Made by a program: the position numbers and the translations under genes. This document shows, piece by piece, positions 49,019 through 61,400 of a stretch of DNA of 64,000 nt. This DNA comes from Membranipora membranacea (Eukaryota; Bryozoa; Gymnolaemata; Cheilostomatida; Membraniporidae). The DNA lies in the NCBI GenBank assembly GCA_914767715.1, contig OU612065.1, forward strand, positions 8,246,001-8,310,000. The letters are read 5' to 3'. The notes under the pieces are model-generated. The model was not told the DNA's origin. It ran no database searches and saw only the letters and a list, made by a program, of their open reading frames with translations. How positions within the stretch are numbered: the first letter of the stretch is position 1; every line of letters begins with the position of its first letter.

Positions 49019-50451
49019 TTTCTAAGTTGAGTATTTCTATGAGCCTGATAGCTGTATACAGCACATCTAGTGTCTTGTCAGATTAGACAGACTGCAGTAC
49101 AAGTTGTTATCTGCATCTTGATCTGCCGAGTTACATCATCTAAGTATCAGAGTAAGATATACAGTAATATTCATCACAGGTTCAATCATCCTCCTCTCAG
49201 CTTGACTTTTTTACCAGCAGCAGGCGAGTATTGTGAAAGATATATTAATTCCTTGGCAGCGAACCACCTTCCAATTATAAGTTGATCAAAAGCACTCAAG
49301 CCTTGTTTACAAATGACCAGGTCAGATTCATAAAATTGTACAAGGTAAATGAAAAATTTCAATAACACAATTTAACTGAGAGCCTAATGCCGGGATCACA
49401 ATTATTGTTGCACTTATGTGATGAATTTGGTTGCAAATACAAAACACATGGCTGAGTAGGGCCGCTAGACAGTAGACAGGGCGGAGGGCTGACAGGGGTT
49501 AAAGGTCAAACTAGAATCATTCAATTCATTCATTGTGACAGATATTGCTTATAGTAATACTGTTCATTAGGAGTTCATTGTTACGATGGCTAGGGAACAT
49601 TAACAGTATGTGAATGTGGGTTGTATGTAGGAGGAGGAGGGTCGTATGTAGGACTACAGACTACAGACCACAACGTAGCCGATTATTCAACCAATGAAAT
49701 TCAAGGAAATAAGGTGAGAATAATACAACAATATTTACTATAATGCCCATTTAACCGATCAATCAGCAGGTATAATTTGCAGCAGCTTTATTTTTGATGA
49801 AGATGCAAGCACAGTAGAAAATATCTATTATCAATTATCTATACAATGAATATAATACAATAATGTAAATTTTTCCAATCTTATTTTATACCGAGGCAAT
49901 TATGGCCTTGACCGGAAAACAAATAGGGTAAGACTTCCTGGTCCCCACCTGTTGAGCTGCCAAGCATGCTACATTCCCACGCCACTCGCTTACAATCAGG
50001 CAAACTATGTTGAAACTTATTAGACTTAATTGAACTGAAACTGACCGGTGTTTTTACTAAAAAGAAACTTGAACCTAAATTAAGCAGCAATTAACAAAAA
50101 TTAGCTCAAAAAGTGTTTACAGGTATGGATATATCTAATACAGTATAATACAATGAATGAGCAACTTTCATTCTTCCATTGTGGAGCAACTTTGGCCGCA
50201 TTAATTGTAAGCTGCTAATTGATATGAGGTCGATCCGCAATATGCCAGCACTAAATATAACACAGTTCAAGACACGTGTGTTCCGTTTTTCAACCAATTT
50301 ACTGAAAACATTGTCATCGCCTTTGCTTTGCCCTAAATATAGAGATAACGGCCTTCATGATACATACAGGCTTGTCGCATAAGGCACATAAATAGAAAAG
50401 ATTTGTCGGAATATTTCACATACTATGTACAAAATTTACATTTTGTTCAGG
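49019..50451. other. Intergenic: GMCL1 3' UTR and SVEP1-like promoter side
   Basis: Both genes lie on the minus strand, GMCL1 upstream. An AATAAA on the minus strand at 49792-49787 is a candidate GMCL1 polyadenylation signal, giving a 3' UTR of about 0.67 kb. That leaves about 0.75 kb before the SVEP1-like ATG. I saw no clear TATA box there. Short ORFs in this stretch have no recognisable features. Confidence 0.4.
49787..49792 (-). terminator. GMCL1: Candidate polyadenylation signal of GMCL1
   Basis: AATAAA on the minus strand, about 660 bp past the GMCL1 stop at 50452. No nearer canonical hexamer was noticed. Confidence 0.35.
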
Positions 50452-53400
50452 TTACGCAAGTGGATTTTCCACGTGGCAATCATGTAAATTCAATTGTCTA
50501 CTATCCTGAGAAGCATCTACAGGATTGTTTGCATCAACAACATTTTGATCTGTGCCAGTAGGGTCATCAAGGCCTGTATTTATTTCACAAGCGAGGCGAA
50601 TGGATTCAGAGCTAGTTTCGCTGGTGTCTAAACCACCATCAGGGTTAGTGGCAGGTGCTATGGCAGCCACTGATGTCCTATTTTCACATGTCTGACAGCT
50701 TGGTATAGTGAGAGGAATATCTAAGATATTATCTACAATACAATCCTGCTTAGGAGAGTAATATAGAACGTTGAGACATATCCGCAAAGGAAAGGAGGCT
50801 TTATTGTCCACAGAAAGTCCAATAAGCTCCTAAAATATATAGAAAGTAAGATAGATAGCAGAGATAAAATGAGGCAATAGTAAGAGGTATTGATAAAGGA
50901 GCCTGCTTGTGTTGGTCTGAGAAGTGTTTATGACATTGAAAGGTCGTTTTGTCTGTCCAGGTTCACAAAGCGAGTTTACTGCGGATTAACTGGTGAGGAT
51001 GACTAGATAAAATCTCAACATGAATCCAGCACAGCTCTATGTTAATCGGAAACTAACGGGGTTTGACTGGTTTCTAGAAACTTAGAATGGCCCGCTGTCA
51101 ATCCTCTGGTACACGCAACAAATCACTGTGAGAGTTCAAGTGAACGCCAGGTTTTACAACAGTATCTTCAACAACAAAAACATGACAGAGTGATATTTGG
51201 AAAATCACAAAATGAGTTGTTGGTTGATGCTTGCTTACCCCGTTCTTGTCGAATGTATGTGATTTGATGCCGCTTGTTTTGAGGTAGATTACCTGCCCAA
51301 GGTCATTCAGGCAGCTCACAGTCACTCTAAACATGATACTTCTATGAGGCTGGTTAGCCAGTAACCTTGTGTGATTAGCACAGTTTCTTTTGAAAATCAG
51401 CATTCTGAATAAAAGATGACAGCGATATAACTATTAAAAAGGGTAAACAAGTAATATAAAACCATTTGGCGCTTAATATCTGTTAGATTGAGGAGAAAAC
51501 AGATGACATGATGTAATGTTGACATATTTCTCACTAAAAAGTCAAGTGAACCTAAATAATGACAGCCAAAGACAGTAGGCCAAGATCATGTTTTAATTGA
51601 ACCCAACAAGTGCAGGCCGAAAGTGAACGAGGTAATGTCAGAATGTCATTTCAGCGTCCTACAGCCTCTTTTTTATCGGGTAATATTAATATAATACATA
51701 AATATAATACATTAGTATGATAAATTAATATTATTGTGTACACGCTCAACATTAAGGTAATGTCAAAGACCGATCCGAATATCAACATATCATATACCGT
51801 TGGAAAGCTGCCGAGCTACTGAAAATGAATACCTGAACAAAAACTTGATTCGATGACGTTGTGTCATTTTAGGGAGGAAATGAGGCAAAAAAAACTGTTT
51901 TTGTCAATGCAGATGGAGGAGTCAAATTAATTGCAAAAAATTTCAAATCATGCGGAATGTTTACTTAGAGATTGCGTTCATCATAAAATTTGATTTTCTC
52001 TGATATATGACTAGTCTAAATTGACTTTTTACGTCACGCCATACAACGCATTTTTTTGTGAAGTCGTGAAAATATGTGAAATTTCAATCATTAATTCACA
52101 ACAGATCATAGGCTCGAATCAAAATTCATTATGATCTCCTCTTAGAGGACTCTTCAAATGTCATACACATTGACTTTCAAAAAATTAGTTTGCATATTGA
52201 AAAGACAGTAGACTCTCGAATACGGCTAATATTTTCGCCGCCTTTGCATAACGCCAAACATGCTGTCCAAATAACCATTATTGTGGCCAAACAAAGTTTT
52301 TTTGAAAGTTCTCACGTACGAAGCCCCTTTCATTAACCATGGTGCACACAAGAAATGCCAACATAATTTTTCATTGCATCTTTATTTTTCTTGAATTTAA
52401 CGCAAAAGAATGCCAAAAAACAGCTACTTTTAGGGACTTTTGAGGTCTTTTTAGGGACTTTTGAGGTGTTTTTTGGCATTCTTTTGCGTTAAATTCAAGA
52501 AAAATGAAGATGCAATGAAAAATTATGTTGGCATTTCTTGTGTGCACCATGGTTAATGAAAGCGGCTTCGTATGTGAGAACTTTTAAAAAAACTTTGTTT
52601 GGTCACAATAACGGTTATTTGGACAGCATGTTTGGCGTTATGCAAAGGTGGCGAAAATATTAGCCGTATTCGAGTCTACTGTCATTGCAATATGCAAGCT
52701 AATTTTTTGAAACTCAATGTGTATGACATTTGAAGAGTACTCTAAGAGAAAATCATAATTAATTTTGATTCGAGCCTATGATCTGTTGTGAATTAATGAT
52801 TGAAATTTCACATATTTTCACGGCTTCACAAAAAAATACGTTGTATGGCGCGACGTAAAAAGTCAATTTAGACTAGTCATATATCAAAGAAAATCAAATT
52901 TTACGATCATCGCAATCTCTAAGTATACATTCCACCTGATTTGAAATTTCTTGCAATTAATTTGACTGCTCAATCTGCATTGACAAAAAGAGCGTTTTCT
53001 GCCTCATTTCCTTCCTAAAATGACACAACGTCATCGAATCAAGTTTTTGTTCAGCTATTCATTTTCAGTAGCTCGGCAGCTTTCCAACGGTATATGATAT
53101 GTTGATATTCGGATCAGTCTTTGACATTACCTTAAATAGTCTCTCTGAACTGAAATTCTCTTTGAACTAGTATAATCGATATGGCATGGATAATTCCTTT
53201 GGTTTTAACACCTTAGTTGTGGTTTGATTTCTAGTACTGACCGCTTTGAAGTGACATTGATAGCAGTCTTCTTAGTAATAAATATTTGAAATGTGTTGTT
53301 GCTGACATGTATAATAATCGTTGTCACACTGCAGGCTTATAGAAAAAGAAGACCCCTCACACTGACAACTCTACAGATATTTTGGTCAGTTTTGATTGAA

Positions 53401-56400
53401 GATGAGAGGACAGTGCCTTAAACAGATTATATATATGGCTTCGTCTATTCCAACTGGCTCAAACCCGCTCATAATTGCCTCTCTAGGGACCTTGTTACAC
53501 ATTTAGAAAACTCACTTTCTTGCATATGTGACAACCAGATCCACTCCATAGTTAAAACCAATCCATCTCCATTGATACTGGAAAAAAAAGGTTTAAATCA
53601 TAAATCTAGTCATATATTATATGGATAATCCCAATTTCTTGCCACACCCTCGAACATGTTGATCAAAGTATGTGCATCAAGTAATAGTGCTTGCTGGTTT
53701 GGAGACTAAACATCATCAACTCAGATTCCTGAAAGTGAACTGTAAAATATTTCAGTTGCTAACAAGCTATAACAAATGAATAGCAGAAGGAGCATTGATA
53801 ATGAAATGGTCACATCTCAAGCTATCAAGCAAGACAACCTCTATTCTAATCCTGTTCTCTATTCTGGCATCTCCTTACCCATAAACAATAACCCGTTATT
53901 CCCAAAAAAAAGGTATCACATCTAAAAAATTAAAATATATTGACATTTATCTTAACTCATATAACATGCATAATATCAACAACGCTCTATTGAAAATAAT
54001 CGGCACGTGGCAGTTCCCTGTCATATGAAGGGGATGGTCTCATATCACTCCCAGCCCCACACTTAACACAAAAATCCAATAGATTTGTTCACAAGAAGTT
54101 TCAAAGTACATTGCACCTAGCGTTTTGAGGCAGGAAAAACCAATATATGTTTCCTGGTGGCTTACTTTTTACTAGTGTTATCACAGCTTTTAAATGCAGG
54201 TCATATATTGTCTAACAGCTGTGATATGAAAAGTGTTATACCCTGTGTGAATACAAGCCCCACATGGCCTAGTTCTTTATTGTCAATCACACATAGCATG
54301 CAAATCAAGAAGCCAAGTGATCAACAATGTTTTAATGTGAGTTAAAAAAGGGTTAAGATGTTGGTTAAAATCGCATGTGTTGTCTCCGTCCGAGGACTGA
54401 GAAATATCAGTACCTTAAGGGCGCGGCCGCCATGTTCGGCGCCAAGTTGCTCACAGTTTGCAGGCAGGTCAGAGCACACCTTGGGCGTCATACAAGCCCA
54501 GTAGTCAGTAGACCGCAGCGGGAATCGAACCCAGGACCTCCAACGCTTGCGCGTTAAAGGGCAGGCGCTCTAACCAACTGACCTACCTCCTACTCCTTTA
54601 CAGTTTTAAGTGTAAAACTCTGTTAAAATGTAGAACATTACCTCCATATCTTTATTCAGCACTCTGGCACATCTAAGAGATTGGTCTGAGAAGCTTTGGG
54701 GTGTGACCTCCTCTGTCTTTGGTCTACAAAAATAGTCTGGTTGTGTGATATGATGTGGCGAAGTGTGATTAACACAATATTAGGTCTTGAAGAAAAAGAA
54801 GAGAGTATTTTAACTTGAACTTAAATGATTTTGCAGGAGTGGAGAAAATTTTAAACTAAACTAGCTTAAAACTTTAGAAATTACAAATGCCACGAAAAGA
54901 ACTAACCATTTTTTCATTTTGATCGTTTAAATATTCGCCTGGTTCATCAGGAGACATGAGAGAGCGCACATCAGAATTCAAAATTTAAGTCTGAGAAGGA
55001 TAAGATAAAGGAAAGGAAAGATAACTCACCCTAAGTCATCTCCTTGTTCTACTCTCAGCATCGTAAGCCACTGAGATTTGAAATAAGGCATCAACCATTC
55101 TGTAACGAAAAGATTGCTAGTATTGTACTGCTCTGAATGATTGTATCTGAGGTAAAGACTAGAGTATCATAGAATCAAAAATACCCAAAAAAAATGTATG
55201 ACTTTGTAAGCTTCTTTGGTTAGCAGTTGCAGACACACTACTGAGAGATAATTGTTTTGCTTTGATTAACAGAGAGCTTATTATTCCAATCTGACAATTA
55301 GTCCTCAGTTTTGGCCTTTACCAATGCAGCAGAGTAAAACCAACCTTTTGGTATTATTCGGTCTTTTATCAGGAGATTTGTGGATGTCAGATCAATAATG
55401 ATGTGCTGAAATCGCAGCCCTGCAAAAACACCTGCATACTTTTTTCCCTGATTCGTTTCCAGAAATGTACGCTGTGACTTGCGGCCAAACTCTAAAAAAA
55501 TTCAGGCAACGATGGAAGCTTCTTAGGAATGGAGATGAAGTAATTAGAACAGATTGTGGCAACCTTCCTAAAATAAAGCTTCTTATAAACAATCTTGACT
55601 CTTACATTTGATTCCGGAAAGCTTATTATCACGTTTATACATCGTCAGACTTCCGCAACAAAATATTATCAGGTTTTGGCTAAAAAAAAAAGACCTACAC
55701 CAGATATTTACATAATTATGATGTTACCTTGTTTGATGACTTCTTTGAAGTGATTTTCTGCATGTTTTGTGATCCCTGATTTGTAGCTTCCATTCCAAGA
55801 GGGCACCAATTGTAAAAACAACCACTGAAATACAGTTAAATTAATATGAACGTATTGGCACAATTTATACAGAGGAATGAAAGTTGTCTGATATGAGCAA
55901 GATTTATGAATTGAAATAAGGAAGACTTTTTGAGTTGTCTACACCAGTCAAAAGTGCTGGCAACTCCAAAATACATTATTACCATTCAGCATGATTATTA
56001 TTACATACATACTATTACATACCTAGCTCATCTGACCAAATCTGACAAAATTGCAATGAATTATTATCAACTTTACATCATACTCACCCTTTTCAGGAGA
56101 TTATAGACATCCATTTCCACTTGCATCACAAATAAGTTTGCGGATTTGATTAGTTGAGTCATAAGAGTGGGACTGTAACAGAAGATTTATGGTAATAAAA
56201 ATGTATATTGTGTGTTTGATTTATTCTTTATTTTTGCTGGTCATTCAGATTTTTCCTAGTACTGACCTGCGGGCAAACAAGTTGTGATTATTGCGATTTT
56301 GCAAGTATCATATTTAAATAATATCTCTCAATTTGAAAAATATCATAAGCGTACAACGGACAAAGAAACAACATCCGGAAGAAATTTAGTTAATTATTCA

Positions 56401-58455
56401 AGTTCGAGAAGATAACTAACCATATTTGCTTGAGAAGACTTCTGGACTGTTTACACATGATGTTATTCTCAAACCATTCAAAGCAGGCTGTCTCTACTGT
56501 AGATAGTCCATATAATACTGCACATTCGTAGTATTCACTAACAGTCTTAGTACTGCATGAGAAACAAAAATAGTATACGGGTTCCTCGTTGCCATTAAGC
56601 TTTACAGAGTAGTAATTTGTCTGACTACGTAAATCTTTGAGATCTGTATGAGGACAGGACCAAAGCAGTCAACATAGGCAGCTCCTGCAGATTTAGCTTT
56701 CGAGTTGAAATATGGATACCGGATAGATAGGTAACATAACAAAGAGATTTTTTAATGTGAACTTCCATTAGGTCACCAATACAACAATTTGGTACTTACG
56801 AGATAGTTTCTTTCATTATGACAGCACACTGAGTCATTAGTCCCTCAAGCTGAAGGAGGGAAGCAGCTGCCAGCACAGGTATAACCTGAACTGGTTCTAT
56901 GGTTAAATCATCTCTGTACAAGCAACCAAATGCTACTGATAACGCTGTAATAATATATGGGCCGAGCATTATATATAGGTCTGCTACTTTAATTAGTTTG
57001 GAAAAGCCTTAGACATTGAGGCTTAGGAGATGAGGCAACAGAAAAAAATTATAAAGTTCATAAAGATTATAAATTTATAAAGATTTATAAATTTAAAGAT
57101 TATAAATTTATAAAGATTCATAAAATTATAAAGATTATAAGGATCATCAAGCATGCCATCTCATGGTTCGGATAATCCGCTGTATTTCTGTATATCACAC
57201 TCACCCTCAGCGTCGATGTTGTCATCTGGTATATCTATAGTGATGTCAGAGGCTTGAGCTTCTCTCCAGGATCCATTAAACATACTCTCAAAATAGCCAC
57301 ACTATAAACAAGTATGAAATACAAATGCAAACAAATGAGCAAAATGTCAGTATTATTGGTTTTTTTTTTTATAATTTTGATCACCGTTAATCCTAAGGTC
57401 AGGATATATGTTATAATGATCGTATTAAGAAACTGTTATTGTGGGGACACAATGGACATTGTAACGGTTTCAAGGATACAAATCAGTGGTCAACATGGAG
57501 TCATTATCAGGATATGTTATATCCAGTGTGTTAATCCATAAAAAACCTAAATTTACTGATTTTTTGAGTGTAATTTTTGCATCATACCTCTACGTCGTCG
57601 TCATTTACCTGCTTCAGGTAGAGTTTGTGAAGATTCCATGCTTTGCCCAGTGCATTTATAGTGATGTCACTATTCTCACCCTCAACATAGAGGACCTGAT
57701 AAATGTAATCGGTAGTAGTTTTTAGCTTTTTTCTAAAATAAAAAAATGCATTTATAGAAGAATGTGTTATACAAAATGAGAAAAACGGAAGATGAAAACG
57801 CAACAAATTTTCTTTTTTTAGATTTACTTGAAAATTATGTTGCAAGTCTGATGACAACATGATTTATCAAATACACAGCTGGACAGTCCAATCATTACAC
57901 AAACATCTTATCTCAAATAACTTAAGGCCAAAGTCGCATCTGTTTTACACCTAGAAGTCCATACCTACATTGTAGCATATTAACATCTAATTTGCATTAT
58001 CATTAAGTTAAACTACAGATACTTTGGTTGATTTCTGGATTAGGTGTGCTCTAGTACACTACAGATTATCTTCTCGCTTTATAAGTCAGGATCGAGGCCA
58101 ATTAAAGTGACTGTGAAAGATCAGGCTGTTGGTTTCATTTTAGAGTTCCTAGTCATATTTTGAATACATCCATGCTGATAGGCTGTTTACAAACCTAAAG
58201 CAGTATTCTAAATGAGACTCTCTAGAATCACTCCAAAAACCTGATTCTTTCACAATAACTTATAGAGTTGGAGAGAGAAATTAGTTCACAAACTTACTTT
58301 CTTGGTGTATGAAGCAGTGCATCCTCGGTATCTGCATCATTTGAAACCTGGTCGCTATGAGAACGCTTTATTCCATGTTGATCTGAGCTTTCTGTGGAAT
58401 TATGAGCCACTGGATCTTCACTCTCTTCTGTGTAGTAACTCCAGTATGACCCCAT
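50452..58455 (-). CDS. GMCL1: Germ cell-less protein homologue (GMCL1), BTB-BACK-GCL, complete, 13 exons
   Basis: Exons: 58298-58455, 57609-57732, 57205-57301, 56800-56944, 56421-56552, 56088-56172, 55728-55824, 55345-55491, 55030-55099, 54642-54723, 53516-53577, 51239-51404, 50452-50829. They join in frame to 580 residues; the ATG has in-frame TGA and TAA just upstream. Recognised by the BTB start (YIYQVLYVEGENSDITINAL), by SMFNGSWREAQ and ACSLL-type helices, by SANLFVMQVEMDVYNLLK, WLFLQLVPSWNGS and the GCL signature YQWRWIGFNYGVDLVVTY. The N-terminus MGSYWS fits the MGxxxS myristoylation pattern; GCL is known as a nuclear-envelope/membrane-linked BTB adaptor for cullin-3 and, in flies, for germ-cell formation. 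TPRKKKLK near residue 50 looks like a nuclear signal. The last exon adds a tail of about 95 residues rich in Asp, Asn, Ser and Thr beyond the conserved end, so the protein is longer than vertebrate GMCL1 (about 515). Confidence 0.96.
51752..53135. mobile_element. 1.38-kb palindrome (foldback element) in GMCL1 intron 11
   Basis: The left arm (51756 to about 52424) and right arm (about 52468-53131) are reverse complements over about 665 bp with scattered mismatches. The loop of about 45 nt carries a direct repeat of TTTTTAGGGACTTTTGAGGT. The outer ends are TTAA|GGTAATGTCAAAG ... CTTTGACATTACC|TTAA. TTAA may be a target duplication, but because it is itself palindromic it could equally be the arm tip. 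It has no ORF, which fits a non-autonomous foldback or MITE. Confidence 0.9.
54375..54595 (-). mobile_element. tRNA-derived SINE in GMCL1 intron 10
   Basis: On the minus strand it begins GGAGTAGGAGGTAGGTCAGT. It has a box A-like GTAGGTCAGTTGG (54587-54575) and a perfect box B GGTTCGATTCC (54531-54521), with about 45 bp between, as in tRNA genes. The arms do not fold into a clean cloverleaf. It continues into an unrelated GC-rich body (to CGGACGGAGACAAC), so it is a SINE head rather than a tRNA gene. It inserted 47 bp from exon 10. Confidence 0.75.
57040..57145. repeat. AT-rich degenerate repeat (ATAAAGATTATAAATTT)
   Basis: Irregular copies of TTATAAAGATT/TATAAATTT in GMCL1 intron 3, between exons 3 and 4. 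Confidence 0.7.
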
Positions 58456-61400
58456 CACTTATCACGGTTATATTGAGTCCACCTTAGTATTGTCAGTGGC
58501 TTCTTATATGGAAAAAGTGAAGAGTGGGCAGAATTAATTATATGTATTAAGGCATAGGGTTAGGAAGAAAGCCTCCTTTATTCCTGTGCCCCGTTGTTAA
58601 AACTTCACTCAAGTACATAATTATCTGTTACAAAAGTAAATATTATAAGGATAAAAGATCATTTGCTGTGAAGGATAACGGCTCTAGATCTGGACTTGAA
58701 AGAAGTAGTCGTTCAGAGGACATATTCAAAACAATAATTATTTTGTACTAGGGTAGTTTTAGTTTGTGGAAACGGCCTGCATACTGGTCTGCGATACAAG
58801 TCAAACCCATCCTAGATTATTCCGTAATCAATTATCAGGGATGGGAGTTGACTGGATCTCAATAGAACAAAAATGTGTTTTACGTCCGAGAAATGCTTAT
58901 ACCTTTGACTGGATGAACGATCAATCAATCAGAGCCAACACTTGGGCTAGCTCAGAGGGGTCCTGGCTATCTGATCAGTTATTGCTAAGATGAAAGAGAC
59001 TGCGAGAATCATGTCTTGCACTTTTTTCATAGGAACAGCATACAGAATCTTTACAAAAATTTAGATAATTTTGAATGGGCACTTACAATTGTTGCTGACG
59101 ACGGGTGTTGTAAGACATGTGACAGGGGCTGTATGGGACATGTCTTACAGCACTCAGGGCATATAAAGCATTGTTGTTTGTGCTGTAAAGTTTGTATTAT
59201 GACATATATCAAACATCCCACGTCTCACAACACCTGAGTGATGGATTCGACAAAGTTCCGAAAATATGCCTTTGCATGCAACATATGGTCCACTATGATT
59301 GTTCATCAAACTGGCTACTGCCCCTACAGAACTGTTCTGTTTCGGTTGTCTCATGCAGTCTGTAGCTTTTTTATGCATGACATTATGATATAGTTAACAG
59401 CCAGCACATGACAGCTCCCTAGTTGTAGCTTGTACCTGTATATATCACTAAAACCTTCACTCTAGAAAGAAGTGATCACCCTCTACTCTGTATGCAGCAA
59501 GTCAAGTGCAAGCAGGCTGGCTAGTGGCTGCGAGATCCAACTCAGATATGGTTTTTGAGTCAATATTGATTGCCAATTCCCTATGAATATGCCTAGGTCT
59601 ATATATAGTCACAATGGTTCAGTTCTGAGCTAAGGTAGACCAAAGCCTGAGTAGCAATCTGGGTAGAAGAAGGAGGTAGGCAGATTCATTGTGAGGAAAG
59701 GATCTGTGTGTGTGGTGCACCCAGGCCAAGGAGTTAGGTGTGCCATAAATATAACATGGGTCTGGATATTGAACTATGTTTGAGCTGTGTTATATTTATT
59801 TACCATCTGAATGTATAAAAGACCAGTCTTGATGATACGTTCATGACGATTTGCTGATGATTTAACAAGGCAACAGAGGAAGAATAATAAATATGTTGCA
59901 TAAACTAGTACCACTGCTCTGCTGAGAAAATAATGTTATAGCAAGATCTCTTTTAGAGCATTCAAAGTGTTAGTTACAGCTCCAGCATACATAATAATTA
60001 CATTGCTTGATTATTAAACACTTTTGGATGTTAGAACATTCTTCAGACTACTATTTATTTGAAGCGATATCAACATTAATGGAATAGCAGAATTTTTATG
60101 AAGTTTCTTCAAGTAGAATTTGTCGAAGTTTTTCTAAGTTACTTGATCTAAAGACTATGCATGGTCATAGAATGTATGAAAAATGATTATTTTGTTACTT
60201 TGGTTGTAAAAGGAGAAATAGTATTAATATTTAGGAGATAGGAGTGAAGATTTTTTGAGGGAGTGAAATGATAAGGGTAGTTTCCGGTTTCTGTACCAGT
60301 AAATAAATAAGCCCTTCCCACATTTGCTGAAGAGCAAACAGGTGTGTGCAGGTGTGTCATCTAGTGTAGTTTGTAATAATTGCTGTCAGTGGACTGGTAA
60401 AACAGCCCTATCATAAAGGCCTACAGTGATTCTGGAGAACACTTGCTTTTGGGAATTAAAGAACTACACAATAAAGTATATGACAGGCTGGTAATTATTC
60501 ACTCTGTTGTTTTGTATGACCATTTATAATTTATGATAATTATAATAATAAATATTATAGTTTAGTTCTCTGACTCAGGTATGGCTCAGGTAAGTCAGTC
60601 CATAGGACTGCTGCAGTTCCTGTTTTTGGACTTGGTGTGGGTGGGGGTGGGAAGGATGGAAGCTCCACACATCCCACACCAAGCCCAAAATCAGGAACTG
60701 CGGCAGTCCTATGAGTCAGTCAGCCTAGTTACTCTTCCACTGAGCTCCCTCTCATCACCTGCTCTCACCCACTCTTTCCTGTACCTATCAATTTATTATG
60801 TTCTTTTTCAAAATTATCATTGATATTAGCAATCTTACTGTACTAGTAGCCTGGCTGATGGAGATCCCAAGTGTTTTGGGGTGGATGAGACTGGACATTG
60901 GCAAAGTAAAGGCATGTAAATCCCAGGGCCTATGCTCCACGGGGGCCCTTAACATGCCAAACTAGATAGCTATATAACAACTTCTCTCATGACACATGTC
61001 ACATAATATCTCTCTGCCATCTATGCGAGGTTAATAAACTTATGAGTGAACCCAAATTCAGCATAGGCCTATGTAGTTCACCATTAGCATCATAAATATA
61101 TATATAAACTCGACCTTTGGCGTGACATAGATTGGCATATAATTAGTTAGTCTACTGTCACTGTTCTATCACCAGCAATGACGAGTTATATCAATTATAT
61201 TAGCCTAGGCTGATATAGAGAGATTTTGTGGCAGCATGTGCGTATGTGTCTCAAGCCTGTCTTGACAAACTTTGGTGATTGTCACGGGGGTAAGCTTGTC
61301 AACTCTTGTAAAAGAGCTGCTGAGAAAATAGTGGTTCCCTCAAGAACACCAATGTTAGTAAGGGGTAAAGTAAACGCAAATATTTTTCTCCACAGCTAGA

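Noticed and set aside
54375-54595. A tRNA gene
   Set aside because: Promoter boxes are present, but the arms do not give a clean cloverleaf and the sequence runs on into a SINE body.
58766-58993. 75-codon plus-strand ORF with several Trp and Cys
   Set aside because: No family pattern, no splice context or start signals; probably chance.
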